Assembly: GCF_013359695.1 (NCBI RefSeq)
Contig: NZ_JABFMU010000026.1
Span: 1 to 64,000 of the forward strand
Direction: 5' to 3'
Source of the DNA: Pseudomonas sp. C2B4
Lineage (GTDB): Bacteria; Pseudomonadota; Gammaproteobacteria; Pseudomonadales; Pseudomonadaceae
DNA length: 64,000 bases
The notes beneath the pieces are model-generated. The model ran no database searches. It saw only the letters and a list, made by a program, of their open reading frames with translations, and was not told the DNA's origin. The translations under genes and the position numbers were made by a program. Positions 53,006-61,475 of this stretch are shown in pieces. Position 1 is the first letter of the stretch, and the number at the start of each line of letters is the position of its first letter.

Positions 53006-54514
53006 TCACCAACGCAGCGATTTGATCGGGGCCGGTTCTTTCATGACGATGAAACCGTAATCGCCGATCAGGTAGATCCGGTAATACGGGCTCTCCACCA
53101 GCGGCGAGTAATGCTGATACCCCACCCGTGTCGCATTGCGCCGCTCCCGCTCCGCGACCACGTTGGTGATGCCCACCTTGGGCAGGTTTTCCGCCAGCAT
53201 GTAAAAGTCGATGTTCAGCAGATAGTGCAGTACCGGCAATGCCTTGAAGGAGCCGGCGGCCCCCAGCAACCAGTAATCGGAATAGGTCACCGACATATAA
53301 ATGCGCTTGGCCTCGCGCAAGGCTTGATGGTTGCTGATGTCGCGCTCAAGGCTGTACAGCGCGCTGGTGGCGAAGGTCTTCTGCACGGTCAGCACCCGAC
53401 CGTAGGCAAACGACAGCGACAGCATCGCCAACAACGGCACCAGCAACAGCAGCGGCAATCGCTCATGCACCGACGCCAGCGCCAGACGACTCAGATAGAA
53501 CAGCAGCACCAGCAGCACCGAAAATCCCATCAGCGTCCTGGCGCCTTCGTTGAAGTCGCGAAAGATCAACGCCACACCCGACACCAACAGCATCACCGCC
53601 GGGACTGTCAGCACGCACAGCAGGCCGATCAGCATCCGCTTCGGCGCGCTCTCCTTGCGTGCGAGAACGTTCATCCCCAGGCCAACCGCCCCCGCAATGG
53701 CGCACAGCAACAACACGCCGAACACCCAGACAAATCCGCCATGGAACAGCAGTACGACTTTTTCCAGCACCCGGCCAATATTAATGTCGACTTGCAGCCA
53801 GGGCTGTGCCGACCAATTGAGCAACAACGCACGATTCTGCCCCAGGAACGGATAAGCCGTGACGCAGTAAATCAACCAGCCCAACAGCACCTGGGCGAAC
53901 TTCCAGCCAATCAAGGCGCCCCACTGCGGCCAAGGCATTTTGTCATCGGCAGCCCTGAGCAACTCCAGACAGCACAGCCCCAGAAACACATTCAGGCTGA
54001 TCTGGTACAACCCCAATGCCAGCGCAATCAGAAACGAAGGCACCAGCCATTGCACACTGCGCGAAGGGTGGCGAAAGGTGATGGCGTAGATCACCGCCAC
54101 CAGGCTCAGGGCCATGGGTGCGCCGTCATATTGATAGGACAGGTTTTGCAGCAGGAACGGGTTGTACCAGAGCGGCAACAGCACCAGGCAGCAGGCGATG
54201 GTCGGCTGGCGAAAGTAATGAAAGGTCAGGCTGGTGAGTGCCGAGGACATGGCCAGGGTGGCGATCAACAACGGCAACGGGAAAATGTTCGGTGCCGCAC
54301 CGGTGAAGGTCAGCGCGTTGTAGAACAGTTGGGTGAACAACCGCCCCTGCTCCGCCCAGGCCATGCCGGCGGAGAGCGAACGCCAGTTGTCGTCGATGTA
54401 GGGGTAGTCCGCGAGGATCAGCGGCAGGACATACACCAACGTTGCGAACAGGAAAAACAGCCAGGCCTGGCGGCGGCCGATTTCCTTGATGAAAAAGTCG
54501 CTGAACCGGCCCAT
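53006..54514 (-). CDS. GtrII-type glucosyltransferase, polytopic membrane protein
   Basis: A 502-residue membrane protein with about ten helices, matching the GtrII glucosyltransferase-domain family that attaches glucose to O-antigen or a surface glycan. Early acidic residues in LADYPYIDDNWR form the likely catalytic site after the first helix, as in GT-C enzymes. The ATG at 54514 lies two bases past the gtrB stop; a longer frame from 54547 would overlap gtrB by 32 bp. Third gene of gtrA-gtrB-gtrII, which determines the specificity of the modification. Confidence 0.88.
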   Translation of the reverse strand: MGRFSDFFIKEIGRRQAWLFFLFATLVYVLPLILADYPYIDDNWRSLSAGMAWAEQGRLFTQLFYNALTFTGAAPNIFPLPLLIATLAMSSALTSLTFHYFRQPTIACCLVLLPLWYNPFLLQNLSYQYDGAPMALSLVAVIYAITFRHPSRSVQWLVPSFLIALALGLYQISLNVFLGLCCLELLRAADDKMPWPQWGALIGWKFAQVLLGWLIYCVTAYPFLGQNRALLLNWSAQPWLQVDINIGRVLEKVVLLFHGGFVWVFGVLLLCAIAGAVGLGMNVLARKESAPKRMLIGLLCVLTVPAVMLLVSGVALIFRDFNEGARTLMGFSVLLVLLFYLSRLALASVHERLPLLLLVPLLAMLSLSFAYGRVLTVQKTFATSALYSLERDISNHQALREAKRIYMSVTYSDYWLLGAAGSFKALPVLHYLLNIDFYMLAENLPKVGITNVVAERERRNATRVGYQHYSPLVESPYYRIYLIGDYGFIVMKEPAPIKSLRW

Positions 54515-54515
54515 G

Positions 54516-55457
54516 CTAAGGCCCGCGCGGCGGCTTGCCGCCGACAATGTCTTTGATCACATAACGCGGCCGGTGCTTGGCCTCGATGTAGATCCGGCCG
54601 ATGTACTCACCCAGGATGCCGATCCCGATCAGTTGCACGCCCCCCAGAAACAGGATGGCGGTCATCAACGAGGGATAACCGGGCACGCTGTTGCCGTTGA
54701 AAATCTTGTCCAGGACCATGTACACCGCGTACAGCACGGCGAAAATCGAAATCCCGCCACCGACATAGGTCCACAAACGCAACGGCACGGTGCTGAACGA
54801 CGTCACGCCTTCCAGCGCCAGGTTCCACAGCTTCCAGCCGTTGAATTTGCTTTTCCCCGCGACGCGGGGGGCCCGCTCGTATTCAACGACCACGGTGTTG
54901 AACCCGGCCCAGGACAGCACGCCTTTCATGAACAATTGATGCTCGGGCAATGTGCGGATCACATCCACTACCTTGCGATCCATGAGACGGAAATCCCCGA
55001 CGTTTTCTTCGATCCGCGTGTAGGAAATACGATTCAACAGGTGGTAGAACAACGAGGCACTGTGGCGTTTCAGATAGCTGTCGGTATGACGGTCACGGCG
55101 TTTGGCCAATACCACATCCGCACCGTTGCGCCATTGCTCGATCAGCAACGGGATCACGCTGATCGGGTCTTGCAGATCGACGTCCATCGGGATTACCGCG
55201 TCGCCGGTGGCGTATTCCAGGCCAGCGAACAGTGCCGGCTCCTTGCCGAAATTGCGGGAGAAGTTGATCAGCATGACCTGCTCGTCCCTCTGCGCCAACG
55301 CCGTGGCCCGGTCGGCCGTCAGGTCGGTACTGCCGTCGTTGATGAACACGATTTCCACGTCGGCATCGTCGAGTTTCAGCTCACGCCGCACGGCCTGATA
55401 AAACACCTCGATCGCCTGTTCTTCATTGAACACGGGAACGATGAGCGAGATCTTCAT
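54516..55457 (-). CDS. gtrB: Bactoprenol glucosyltransferase GtrB
   Basis: A 313-residue family-2 glycosyltransferase with two C-terminal membrane helices. MKISLIVPVFNEEQAIEVF opens the GT-A fold; FINDGSTDLT and PMDVDLQDP supply the metal and nucleotide-binding acids. The helices VGGGISIFAVLYAVYMVL and LGGVQLIGIGILGEYIGRIYIE are typical of GtrB/DPMS-like enzymes. It charges bactoprenol with glucose for GtrA. ATG at 55457 overlaps the gtrA stop (ATGA). Confidence 0.94.
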   Translation of the reverse strand: MKISLIVPVFNEEQAIEVFYQAVRRELKLDDADVEIVFINDGSTDLTADRATALAQRDEQVMLINFSRNFGKEPALFAGLEYATGDAVIPMDVDLQDPISVIPLLIEQWRNGADVVLAKRRDRHTDSYLKRHSASLFYHLLNRISYTRIEENVGDFRLMDRKVVDVIRTLPEHQLFMKGVLSWAGFNTVVVEYERAPRVAGKSKFNGWKLWNLALEGVTSFSTVPLRLWTYVGGGISIFAVLYAVYMVLDKIFNGNSVPGYPSLMTAILFLGGVQLIGIGILGEYIGRIYIEAKHRPRYVIKDIVGGKPPRGP

Positions 55458-55828
55458 GGATGATGCTCGCGAAAGACCACGTACTTGGAAAACAGGAAGC
55501 CCACTATCAGGCTCAACGCCGAAAACAGCGCCACGGTCAGCAAACCATGCAGTCGCCACAGATCACCGGCATGGCCCACCCCATAGCTCAACGCCCCCAT
55601 CGCCGCCATGAACAGCAGATAGCCGCTGACCGACAGCTTGCTGTCAAAGGTGTAGAGCGCATTCATGTAGAAGGAAAACGAAGCGGCGACACAGAAGGCC
55701 GCCAGGTTGCTGACAGCCTGACGCAGGCCCGCGGCCACGCTGAGCAGGAAAAAGATCTGCCAGTGAATGAGGGTGTTGGCGATCCCTATCACCGTGTAAC
55801 TGGAAAAGCCTTTCCACAACCGCCTCAT
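55454..55828 (-). CDS. gtrA: GtrA-family flippase-like protein (copy 1)
   Basis: A 124-residue protein with four transmembrane helices, the first gene of a complete gtrA-gtrB-gtrII operon. SSYTVIGIANTLIHWQIFFLL, AASFSFYMNALYTFDSK and VGFLFSKYVVFRE mark the family. The ATG at 55828 has AGGAG seven bases upstream; the longer frame from 55909 would run through the conserved upstream element. It aligns over its whole length with copy 2 at 52487-52861. Confidence 0.92.
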   Translation of the reverse strand: MRRLWKGFSSYTVIGIANTLIHWQIFFLLSVAAGLRQAVSNLAAFCVAASFSFYMNALYTFDSKLSVSGYLLFMAAMGALSYGVGHAGDLWRLHGLLTVALFSALSLIVGFLFSKYVVFREHHP

Positions 55829-55877
55829 GCTGACGCTCCTGGAGTAGAACTCGCACTCATCCCTAAGTATTTGAGCT

Positions 55878-55918
55878 TGTCTACTGTCAGAAATCGCAGG
55901 TTTGGCCACCTTTCAGAC
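55878..55918 (-). promoter_or_regulatory. Conserved upstream element of gtrA copy 1
   Basis: TGTCTACTGTCAGAAAT (55878-55894), CAGGT and TTTCAGAC (55911-55918), 50 bp before the gtrA start. Same content and order as at 52923-52962 although most of the surrounding DNA has diverged. Confidence 0.55.
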
Positions 55919-56070
55919 CAGCGGTTAAACGCCGCATCAACATTCCGAAATACCCCGACTTTGCAATTGCCGGCGAATCGGTCCACCCTGCGCGCCGCCG
56001 ATGTGCGGCGGGCAGTCTGCCGCGCCCTGGGCTACTCCTTTGTTCAACATCTGTTTACGAGCTTGCCGTC

Positions 56071-57195
56071 ATGACGATAGCGCGCGATCACCGGATCGAT
56101 TTTTTTCGCGGCCTGGCACTGATCTTCATTTTCTGGGACCACGTGCCCCACAACCCGTTGGGCCAGATCACCTTGCGTAACTTCGGCTTCAGCGATGCCG
56201 CCGAAGTCTTCGTGTTCCTGGCAGGTTTCGCGGCCGTGCTGGCCTACGGCAAAGTGCTAGCACGGGAAGGCTTTCTGATCGCCTGCGTAAAAATCCTGCG
56301 GCGCGCCTGGGTGTTGTATGTGGTGCACATTTTCCTGCTGGCGATGCTGATGGGCATCGTGTTTTTCGCCAACAGCCATGTGGAAACCCGCGACCTGGTC
56401 GAGGAAATGGGCATGCACCATTTCATCAGCGACCCTCAGCAGGCGTTGATCGATGAATTGCTGCTGCGCTTCAAACCGAACCTGATGGACCCGCTGCCGC
56501 TGTACATCGTGCTCCTGGCCGGATTGCCGCTGGTGTTGCCGATCCTGGTGCGCAAACCCTGGGTGGTGGTAGCGATGTCGCTGGCGGTGTATCTGACGGT
56601 GCCGTTGTTCGGCTGGAACCTGGCCGCGATCAAGGACGGCGTGTGGTACTTCAACCCCGTTGCGTGGCAGCTGCTGTTTGTCCTCGGCGGTGCCGCCGCG
56701 ATTCACGCCCAGCGTCCACGCGTACCGGCCCCCCGGCCATTGCTGCGTCAGCCGTTGTTCATGACCGCAGCGGTATACGTGGTCATTGCCGGGGTACTGA
56801 CCCTCGCCTGGCGCTGGCCGCACATTCACGACGCGCTGATGCCGGCCAGCCTGAGCAACCTGCTGTACCCGATCAGCAAGACCAACCTGTCACCGGTGCG
56901 CCTGCTGCATTTTCTGGCACTGGCGTATGTCACCGCGAAACTGTTGCCCGATACCGGCTGGACGCAAAACTGGCTGGCGCAGCAAAGCTGTCGCATGGGG
57001 CGTTTTTCGCTGGAAATCTTCTGCCTTGGCGTATTGCTGGCCCCCTTGGCGGACATGCTCAACGCCCTGACCGACGACGCCTTCGCCATGCAGATCTTCA
57101 CTGCACTGGTGGGGGCCGGGTTGATGGCGTTGCTGGGAGCCTGGCTGGAATTCAACAAGCGTTTGAATCGATCACCGCAAACCGTACCCGCCTGA
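56071..57195 (+). CDS. opgC: OpgC-family glucan succinyltransferase
   Basis: A 374-residue membrane protein with about ten helices. The opening RDHRIDFFRGLALIFIFWDHVPHNP, then FGFSDAAEVFVFLAGFAAVLAYG, is diagnostic of OpgC, which succinylates osmoregulated periplasmic glucans. The conserved H in DHVP and the later SPVRLLHFLALAY segment fit the family. The gene is divergent from the gtr operon and followed by a strong terminator. OpgD, which acts in the same pathway, is encoded at 25910-27535. Confidence 0.93.
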   Translation: MTIARDHRIDFFRGLALIFIFWDHVPHNPLGQITLRNFGFSDAAEVFVFLAGFAAVLAYGKVLAREGFLIACVKILRRAWVLYVVHIFLLAMLMGIVFFANSHVETRDLVEEMGMHHFISDPQQALIDELLLRFKPNLMDPLPLYIVLLAGLPLVLPILVRKPWVVVAMSLAVYLTVPLFGWNLAAIKDGVWYFNPVAWQLLFVLGGAAAIHAQRPRVPAPRPLLRQPLFMTAAVYVVIAGVLTLAWRWPHIHDALMPASLSNLLYPISKTNLSPVRLLHFLALAYVTAKLLPDTGWTQNWLAQQSCRMGRFSLEIFCLGVLLAPLADMLNALTDDAFAMQIFTALVGAGLMALLGAWLEFNKRLNRSPQTVPA

Positions 57196-57205
57196 TACAA
57201 AAAAG

Positions 57206-57235
57206 AGCCCCAGCCAATAATTGACTGGGGCTTTT
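57206..57235 (+). terminator. Rho-independent terminator after opgC
   Basis: AGCCCCAG and CTGGGGCT form the base of the stem, extended by CAAT/ATTG, and are followed by TTT. Confidence 0.88.
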
Positions 57236-57310
57236 GCATTCTGTGGCTGGGGTTTTCTGTGGCAAAGGAATTCCTGTGATGAGGGGATTTATCTGTGGTG
57301 AGGGGATTCT

Positions 57311-57432
57311 TGTGGCGAGGGGATTCATCCCCGTTGGGCTGCGAAGCGGCCCCCTGCGCTCGGCCAAATAGATAAGGCTGTCCGGATTTACGACTGCTTC
57401 GCAGCCGAGCGGGGATAAATCCCCTCGCCACA
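57311..57432. repeat. REPIN of the GGCGAGGGGATT family, left copy
   Basis: GTGGCGAGGGGATTCATCCC at the left end is mirrored by GGGGATAAATCCCCTCGCCA at the right, with GGCTGCGAAGC/GCTTCGCAGCC inside, so the whole folds as one long imperfect hairpin. Confidence 0.92.
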
Positions 57433-57559
57433 AAAAAGCCACTCTTACCTAAATTCTTCGGAAGAATCAGAAAATTCACTCAATGAATGAAGAGCTGATC
57501 ACGGCCGTCCGCGCCTAGCCTGAAAACGTCACCAGACTATCTCACAAGGAGGCAATGGA

Positions 57560-58018
57560 TTGCCTACTCAGCCCAACTCCCACCGTTTACGCTTGGGTCG
57601 CCATTCCGAATGTGGCCGCGCTTATCTCATCACCACAGTTATCCACAAGCGCCAACCCATCTTTTCTGATTGGCGTGTAGGACGCTTGCTTGTCGCGGAA
57701 CTTCGTCGAGCGCATGACTCGGGACTAGTGAGCTCAATTGCCTGGGTTGTTATGCCTGATCACTTTCATTGGCTGATGCAACTGCACGAAAGCGATCTAG
57801 GGAATGTCATCGGCGCTACCAAAGCACGCAGCACCCAAGCAGTGAACAAAATGATCGGTCGACGAGGCCCGCTCTGGCAAACCGGTTATCACGACCGGGC
57901 TATACGCGATGGAGAAGATCTCCTGCCGTTTGCTCGCTATATCGTCGCCAACCCATTGCGCGCAGGGCTTGTAGAGAAAATCGGCGACTATCCACTCTGG
58001 GATGCCTGTTGGCTCTAA
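57560..58018 (+). CDS. REP-associated tyrosine transposase (RAYT)
   Basis: A 152-residue Y1 transposase of the IS200-like superfamily. The HUH motif is in MPDHFHWLMQL, and the catalytic Tyr is probably in FARYIVANPLRAG, the most conserved RAYT segment. The start is TTG at 57560, supported by a perfect AAGGAGG seven bases upstream; an ATG at 57555 is out of frame. RAYTs act on REP hairpins, single-strand specific, and do not mobilise themselves like a normal IS. The flanking inverted REPINs are its probable substrates. Confidence 0.92.
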   Translation: MPTQPNSHRLRLGRHSECGRAYLITTVIHKRQPIFSDWRVGRLLVAELRRAHDSGLVSSIAWVVMPDHFHWLMQLHESDLGNVIGATKARSTQAVNKMIGRRGPLWQTGYHDRAIRDGEDLLPFARYIVANPLRAGLVEKIGDYPLWDACWL

Positions 58019-58052
58019 TGTCGAACACTACTTTTTGGGCAGCCTAGACTCC

Positions 58053-58174
58053 TGTGGTGAGGGGATTCATCCCCGTTCGGCTGCGAAGCAGTCGTCAATC
58101 CAGACAAATCTGTCTATTGGACGGAGCGCAGGGGGCCGCTTCGCAGCCCAACGGGGATGAATCCCCTCGCCACA
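58053..58174. repeat. REPIN of the GGCGAGGGGATT family, right copy, inverted
   Basis: Reverse complement of this segment matches the left copy nearly throughout, including the central GCGGCCCCCTGCGCTC part, so the two REPINs are inverted relative to each other. Confidence 0.92.
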
Positions 58175-58322
58175 GTAAATTCCCTAATCACAATAAATCC
58201 CCTTGCCGCATAAGCCCGCTCGCCACTGGTCAGAGTGGATCCACGATATTTGGCCCTTCACAATTTTTTCACCATCGCCAACCACCGTCTAAGCTTCAGA
58301 CAAGTCCGATCAATCTGCGTGA

Positions 58323-61300
58323 ATGGATCAGTCGACTATGGGCGCTTTATGGCAAACCGATTCGAGTAAAACTGTGGTCCCGACTGAACGAGTGGATGAA
58401 GAAGCGCCTTTACCTGAAAAACCCCGCCGTTCCCGGCACGGCTGGAAGGCTTTCTGGTTGCTGCTGCTGATTATTGCGGTCGTCGTCGGTCTGGCGGCGT
58501 CCAAGGAGATGCGCACCTCGCGGTTTCAGGCCCGGGAGGTCAGCAAGTTCGCCAAAACCCTGAGTTATGAGCTCAAGCCGGGGCCCAGCGATGCGATTCA
58601 TTATCCCGGTGCCGGCCCCTTCGACCTGCGCCTGGGCTACAGCTCGCTGGGAGAGTTCCTGCCACGGCTGCTCAAGCGTGATTACGTGATTTCCGCCCAG
58701 ACCCGCTTTTCTCCGGCGCTGATGAACTACACGGAAAAAGGCTTGTTCGTGCCCTATTCGGAAAAAATCCAGGCCGGACTGGCCATCACCGATTGCAAGG
58801 CGGCACCGCTGTATCAGTTCCATTACCCGCAACAGCTCTACTCCAGCTTCGAGTCGATCCCGCCGGTAGTGGTCAACAGCTTGCTGTTCATCGAAAACCG
58901 CTTTCTGCTCGACCCTCGCCAGCCCCTGGCCAACCCGGCGGTGGACTGGCCGCGGTTCGGCATGGCGGCCTATACCCAGGTCGCCAAGATGTTGCACCTG
59001 CCCGGTCAGTCGGCGGGCGGCAGTACCCTGGCGACGCAGCTGGAGAAGTACCGGCATTCGCCCGATGGCTTGACCGCGTCGGGCGGGGAGAAAATCCGCC
59101 AGATGATCTCCGCCAGCGTACGTGCCTATCAGGATGGGCCGGAAACCCTCACGGCCCGGCAGAATGTGGTGCGCGACTACCTCAACAGCGTGCCGCTGTC
59201 GGCGGTACCGGGTCACGGTGAAGTGCATGGCATGGCCGAAGGGCTGCGCGTGTGGTACGGCGCCGACTTCAACCAGGCCAATGAACGCCTGGCCAGCGAC
59301 GCCACGGATCCAAAAAGTCTGGCGGACAAAGGCCTGGCCCTGCGCGAAATGCTGTCCTTGATGATTGCCCAGCGCCGCCCGTCCCATTACCTGACCAAGG
59401 GCCGCGACGAGCTGGCCGATCTCACCGACAGCCATATCCGCCTGCTGGCACAGAACGGCGTGATTGATAAGCCTTTCGCCGATGCGGCCTTGGCCAGCAA
59501 GGTCACGTATCGAGACTGGCTGACCCAGCCGACCATTCAACCGATCGAAACCAACAAGGGCATCAGCGTGGCCCGCAGTCGGCTGGCCGGCCTGCTCAAT
59601 CGTCCGCTGTATGACCTGGACCGCCTCGACCTCTCGGCCACCAGCACCCTGCAGGGTGATCTGCAGACCCAGGCGACGGCGTACCTGAAAAAGCTCGCCG
59701 ACCCGGCGTTTGCCACGGAAATCGGCCTGATGGGCGAACGCCTGTTGACCCCCACCAGCACCACTCAGGTGCGCTACAGCTTCACCCTGTTCGAACTGAC
59801 CCCGGACGGCTCGCGGGTGCGGGTACAGACCGACAGCACCGATCAGCCGTTCGACATCAACGAAGGCAGCAAACTGGAGCTGGGCTCGACAGCGAAAATG
59901 CGCGTGCTGACCACCTACCTGCAAATCATCGCCGAGCTGCACGACAAATATGCCGGCATGAGCGTCCCGGACCTGAAGAAAGTCGAGGTGCCGGAGCTGG
60001 ACCGCCTGAGTCAATGGGTCATCGAGTACCTGATCCAGAACAAGGACCGCAGCCTGCCGGCAATGCTCAGTGCCGCGCTGGACCGCAAATACTCGGCCAG
60101 TCCAGGCGAAGCGTTCTTTACCGGTGGCGGTTTGCACACGTTCCATAACTTCCGCAAGGAAGACAATGGCCGCATGCCGACCCTGCGCGATTCGATCCGG
60201 GAGTCGATCAACCTGCCCTTCATTCGCCTGATGCGTGACATCGTGCGCTACACCACCTATTCCGGCCCCAACAGCAGTGCCGAATTGCTCAAGGACGACC
60301 GTGACCCGCGGCGCCAGGAGTACCTGGCCTCGTTCGCCGACCGCGAAGGCACTTCATTCCTGCTCAAGTTCTGGAAAAAATACCGCAACAAGGACACCCA
60401 GGAACGGCTCGAAACCTTCCTCGACAGCATGCGCCCGACGCCGATCCGCTTGGCGGCCGTGCACCGCTATCTGCTGCCGCGGGCCAGTCAGGAGAGCTTC
60501 AACACCTTCGTGCGATCGCACCTGGCGGGTACCCAACTCACCGAAAAACTGACCGACGATCGCCTCGTGCGTCTTTATGAGGCCTATGGCCCCGGCATCT
60601 ACGACCTGCCGGACCAGGGCTTCATCGCCAAGGTGCACCCGCTGGACCTGTGGATGATGGGCTACCTGCTCAACCACCCGGATGCCACGTTCAAGGACAT
60701 CGTCAAAGCCAGCCAGTTCGAGCGTCAGGAAGTCTATAGCTGGCTGTTCAAGAGCCGGCACAAGGGCGCCCGCGACAACCGTATCCGTACCATGCTGGAA
60801 ATCGAGGCGTTCCTCGACATTCACCAGCGCTGGCAGAAAGTCGGCTATCCGTTCGACCATCTGGTGCCGTCGCTGGCCACCGCCATCGGCAGCTCCGGCG
60901 ACCGCCCCGCCGCGCTCGCCGAGCTGATCGGCACGATTCTCAACGATGGCGTGCGGATGCCGACGCTGCGTATCGACAGCCTGCACTTCGCGGCCAATAC
61001 GCCTTACGAAACCAAGTTGATCAACGACCCGGATGTCGGCAAACGGGTGATGCCTTCCGAAGTCGCCACGGCCATGCGCGAAGCCCTTTCGCAAGTGGTG
61101 GATGCCGGTACGGCCAGGCGCGTTTCCGGCAGTTTCACCACACCGGACGGCAAAGCGCTGGCCATGGGTGGCAAGACCGGTACCGGCGATAACCGCATCG
61201 AGGCCATCGGTTCCGGTGGACGGATTCTGAGTTCCAAGTCCCTCAACCGCACCGCGACCTTCGTGTTCTACATTGGCGATACCCACTTCGGCACTCTCAC

Positions 61301-61451
61301 CGCTTTCGTACCGGGACGCTCGGCGGAGAACTTCACCTTCACCTCAGCGTTGCCGGTGCAGGTGCTCAAGGGCATGGCGTCGATTCTCAATCCTTACCTG
61401 CAACCGGGCAGTCATACGCAGTGTCTGCCGATAGAAATGGTGCGCCGCTGA
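58323..61451 (+). CDS. Class A penicillin-binding protein-like (GT51 + transpeptidase), 1042 aa
   Basis: A bifunctional peptidoglycan synthase-like protein. After a basic cytoplasmic tail comes one membrane helix (about 42-62), then a GT51 transglycosylase domain with the catalytic Glu in LLFIENRFLLD (ENRF in place of EDRxF) and GGSTLATQLEKYR. The transpeptidase domain has S522-T-A-K, S628-I-N and K951-T-G. The S-x-N to K-T-G distance is about 320 residues, roughly twice that of ordinary PBP1-type enzymes, and holds a mostly helical insertion (about 660-880). It lies between the RAYT unit and the fimbrial operon and appears monocistronic. Confidence 0.88.
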   Translation: MDQSTMGALWQTDSSKTVVPTERVDEEAPLPEKPRRSRHGWKAFWLLLLIIAVVVGLAASKEMRTSRFQAREVSKFAKTLSYELKPGPSDAIHYPGAGPFDLRLGYSSLGEFLPRLLKRDYVISAQTRFSPALMNYTEKGLFVPYSEKIQAGLAITDCKAAPLYQFHYPQQLYSSFESIPPVVVNSLLFIENRFLLDPRQPLANPAVDWPRFGMAAYTQVAKMLHLPGQSAGGSTLATQLEKYRHSPDGLTASGGEKIRQMISASVRAYQDGPETLTARQNVVRDYLNSVPLSAVPGHGEVHGMAEGLRVWYGADFNQANERLASDATDPKSLADKGLALREMLSLMIAQRRPSHYLTKGRDELADLTDSHIRLLAQNGVIDKPFADAALASKVTYRDWLTQPTIQPIETNKGISVARSRLAGLLNRPLYDLDRLDLSATSTLQGDLQTQATAYLKKLADPAFATEIGLMGERLLTPTSTTQVRYSFTLFELTPDGSRVRVQTDSTDQPFDINEGSKLELGSTAKMRVLTTYLQIIAELHDKYAGMSVPDLKKVEVPELDRLSQWVIEYLIQNKDRSLPAMLSAALDRKYSASPGEAFFTGGGLHTFHNFRKEDNGRMPTLRDSIRESINLPFIRLMRDIVRYTTYSGPNSSAELLKDDRDPRRQEYLASFADREGTSFLLKFWKKYRNKDTQERLETFLDSMRPTPIRLAAVHRYLLPRASQESFNTFVRSHLAGTQLTEKLTDDRLVRLYEAYGPGIYDLPDQGFIAKVHPLDLWMMGYLLNHPDATFKDIVKASQFERQEVYSWLFKSRHKGARDNRIRTMLEIEAFLDIHQRWQKVGYPFDHLVPSLATAIGSSGDRPAALAELIGTILNDGVRMPTLRIDSLHFAANTPYETKLINDPDVGKRVMPSEVATAMREALSQVVDAGTARRVSGSFTTPDGKALAMGGKTGTGDNRIEAIGSGGRILSSKSLNRTATFVFYIGDTHFGTLTAFVPGRSAENFTFTSALPVQVLKGMASILNPYLQPGSHTQCLPIEMVRR

Positions 61452-61475
61452 GGGCGCTGCCGAGAATGCAGTGAG

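Larger units (their letters stand above)
57311..58174. mobile_element. REPIN-RAYT-REPIN unit
   Basis: A REP-associated tyrosine transposase gene is bracketed by two about 120-bp REPINs (57311-57432 and 58053-58174) that are inverted copies of each other. This REP family (GGCGAGGGGATT...) differs from the GAGCCTGCTCGCGA family scattered elsewhere in the window. The unit fills the gene-poor stretches 57196-57559 and 58019-58322, which otherwise hold only degenerate half-repeats. Confidence 0.8.

Noticed and set aside
57311..58174. CRISPR array or IS with terminal repeats
   Set aside because: Only two inverted hairpin units around a RAYT; no regularly spaced direct repeats, and RAYT/REPIN explains the pattern.
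58410..60146. 578-codon minus-strand ORF opposite the PBP-like gene
   Set aside because: Shadow; the sense strand carries all PBP catalytic motifs.
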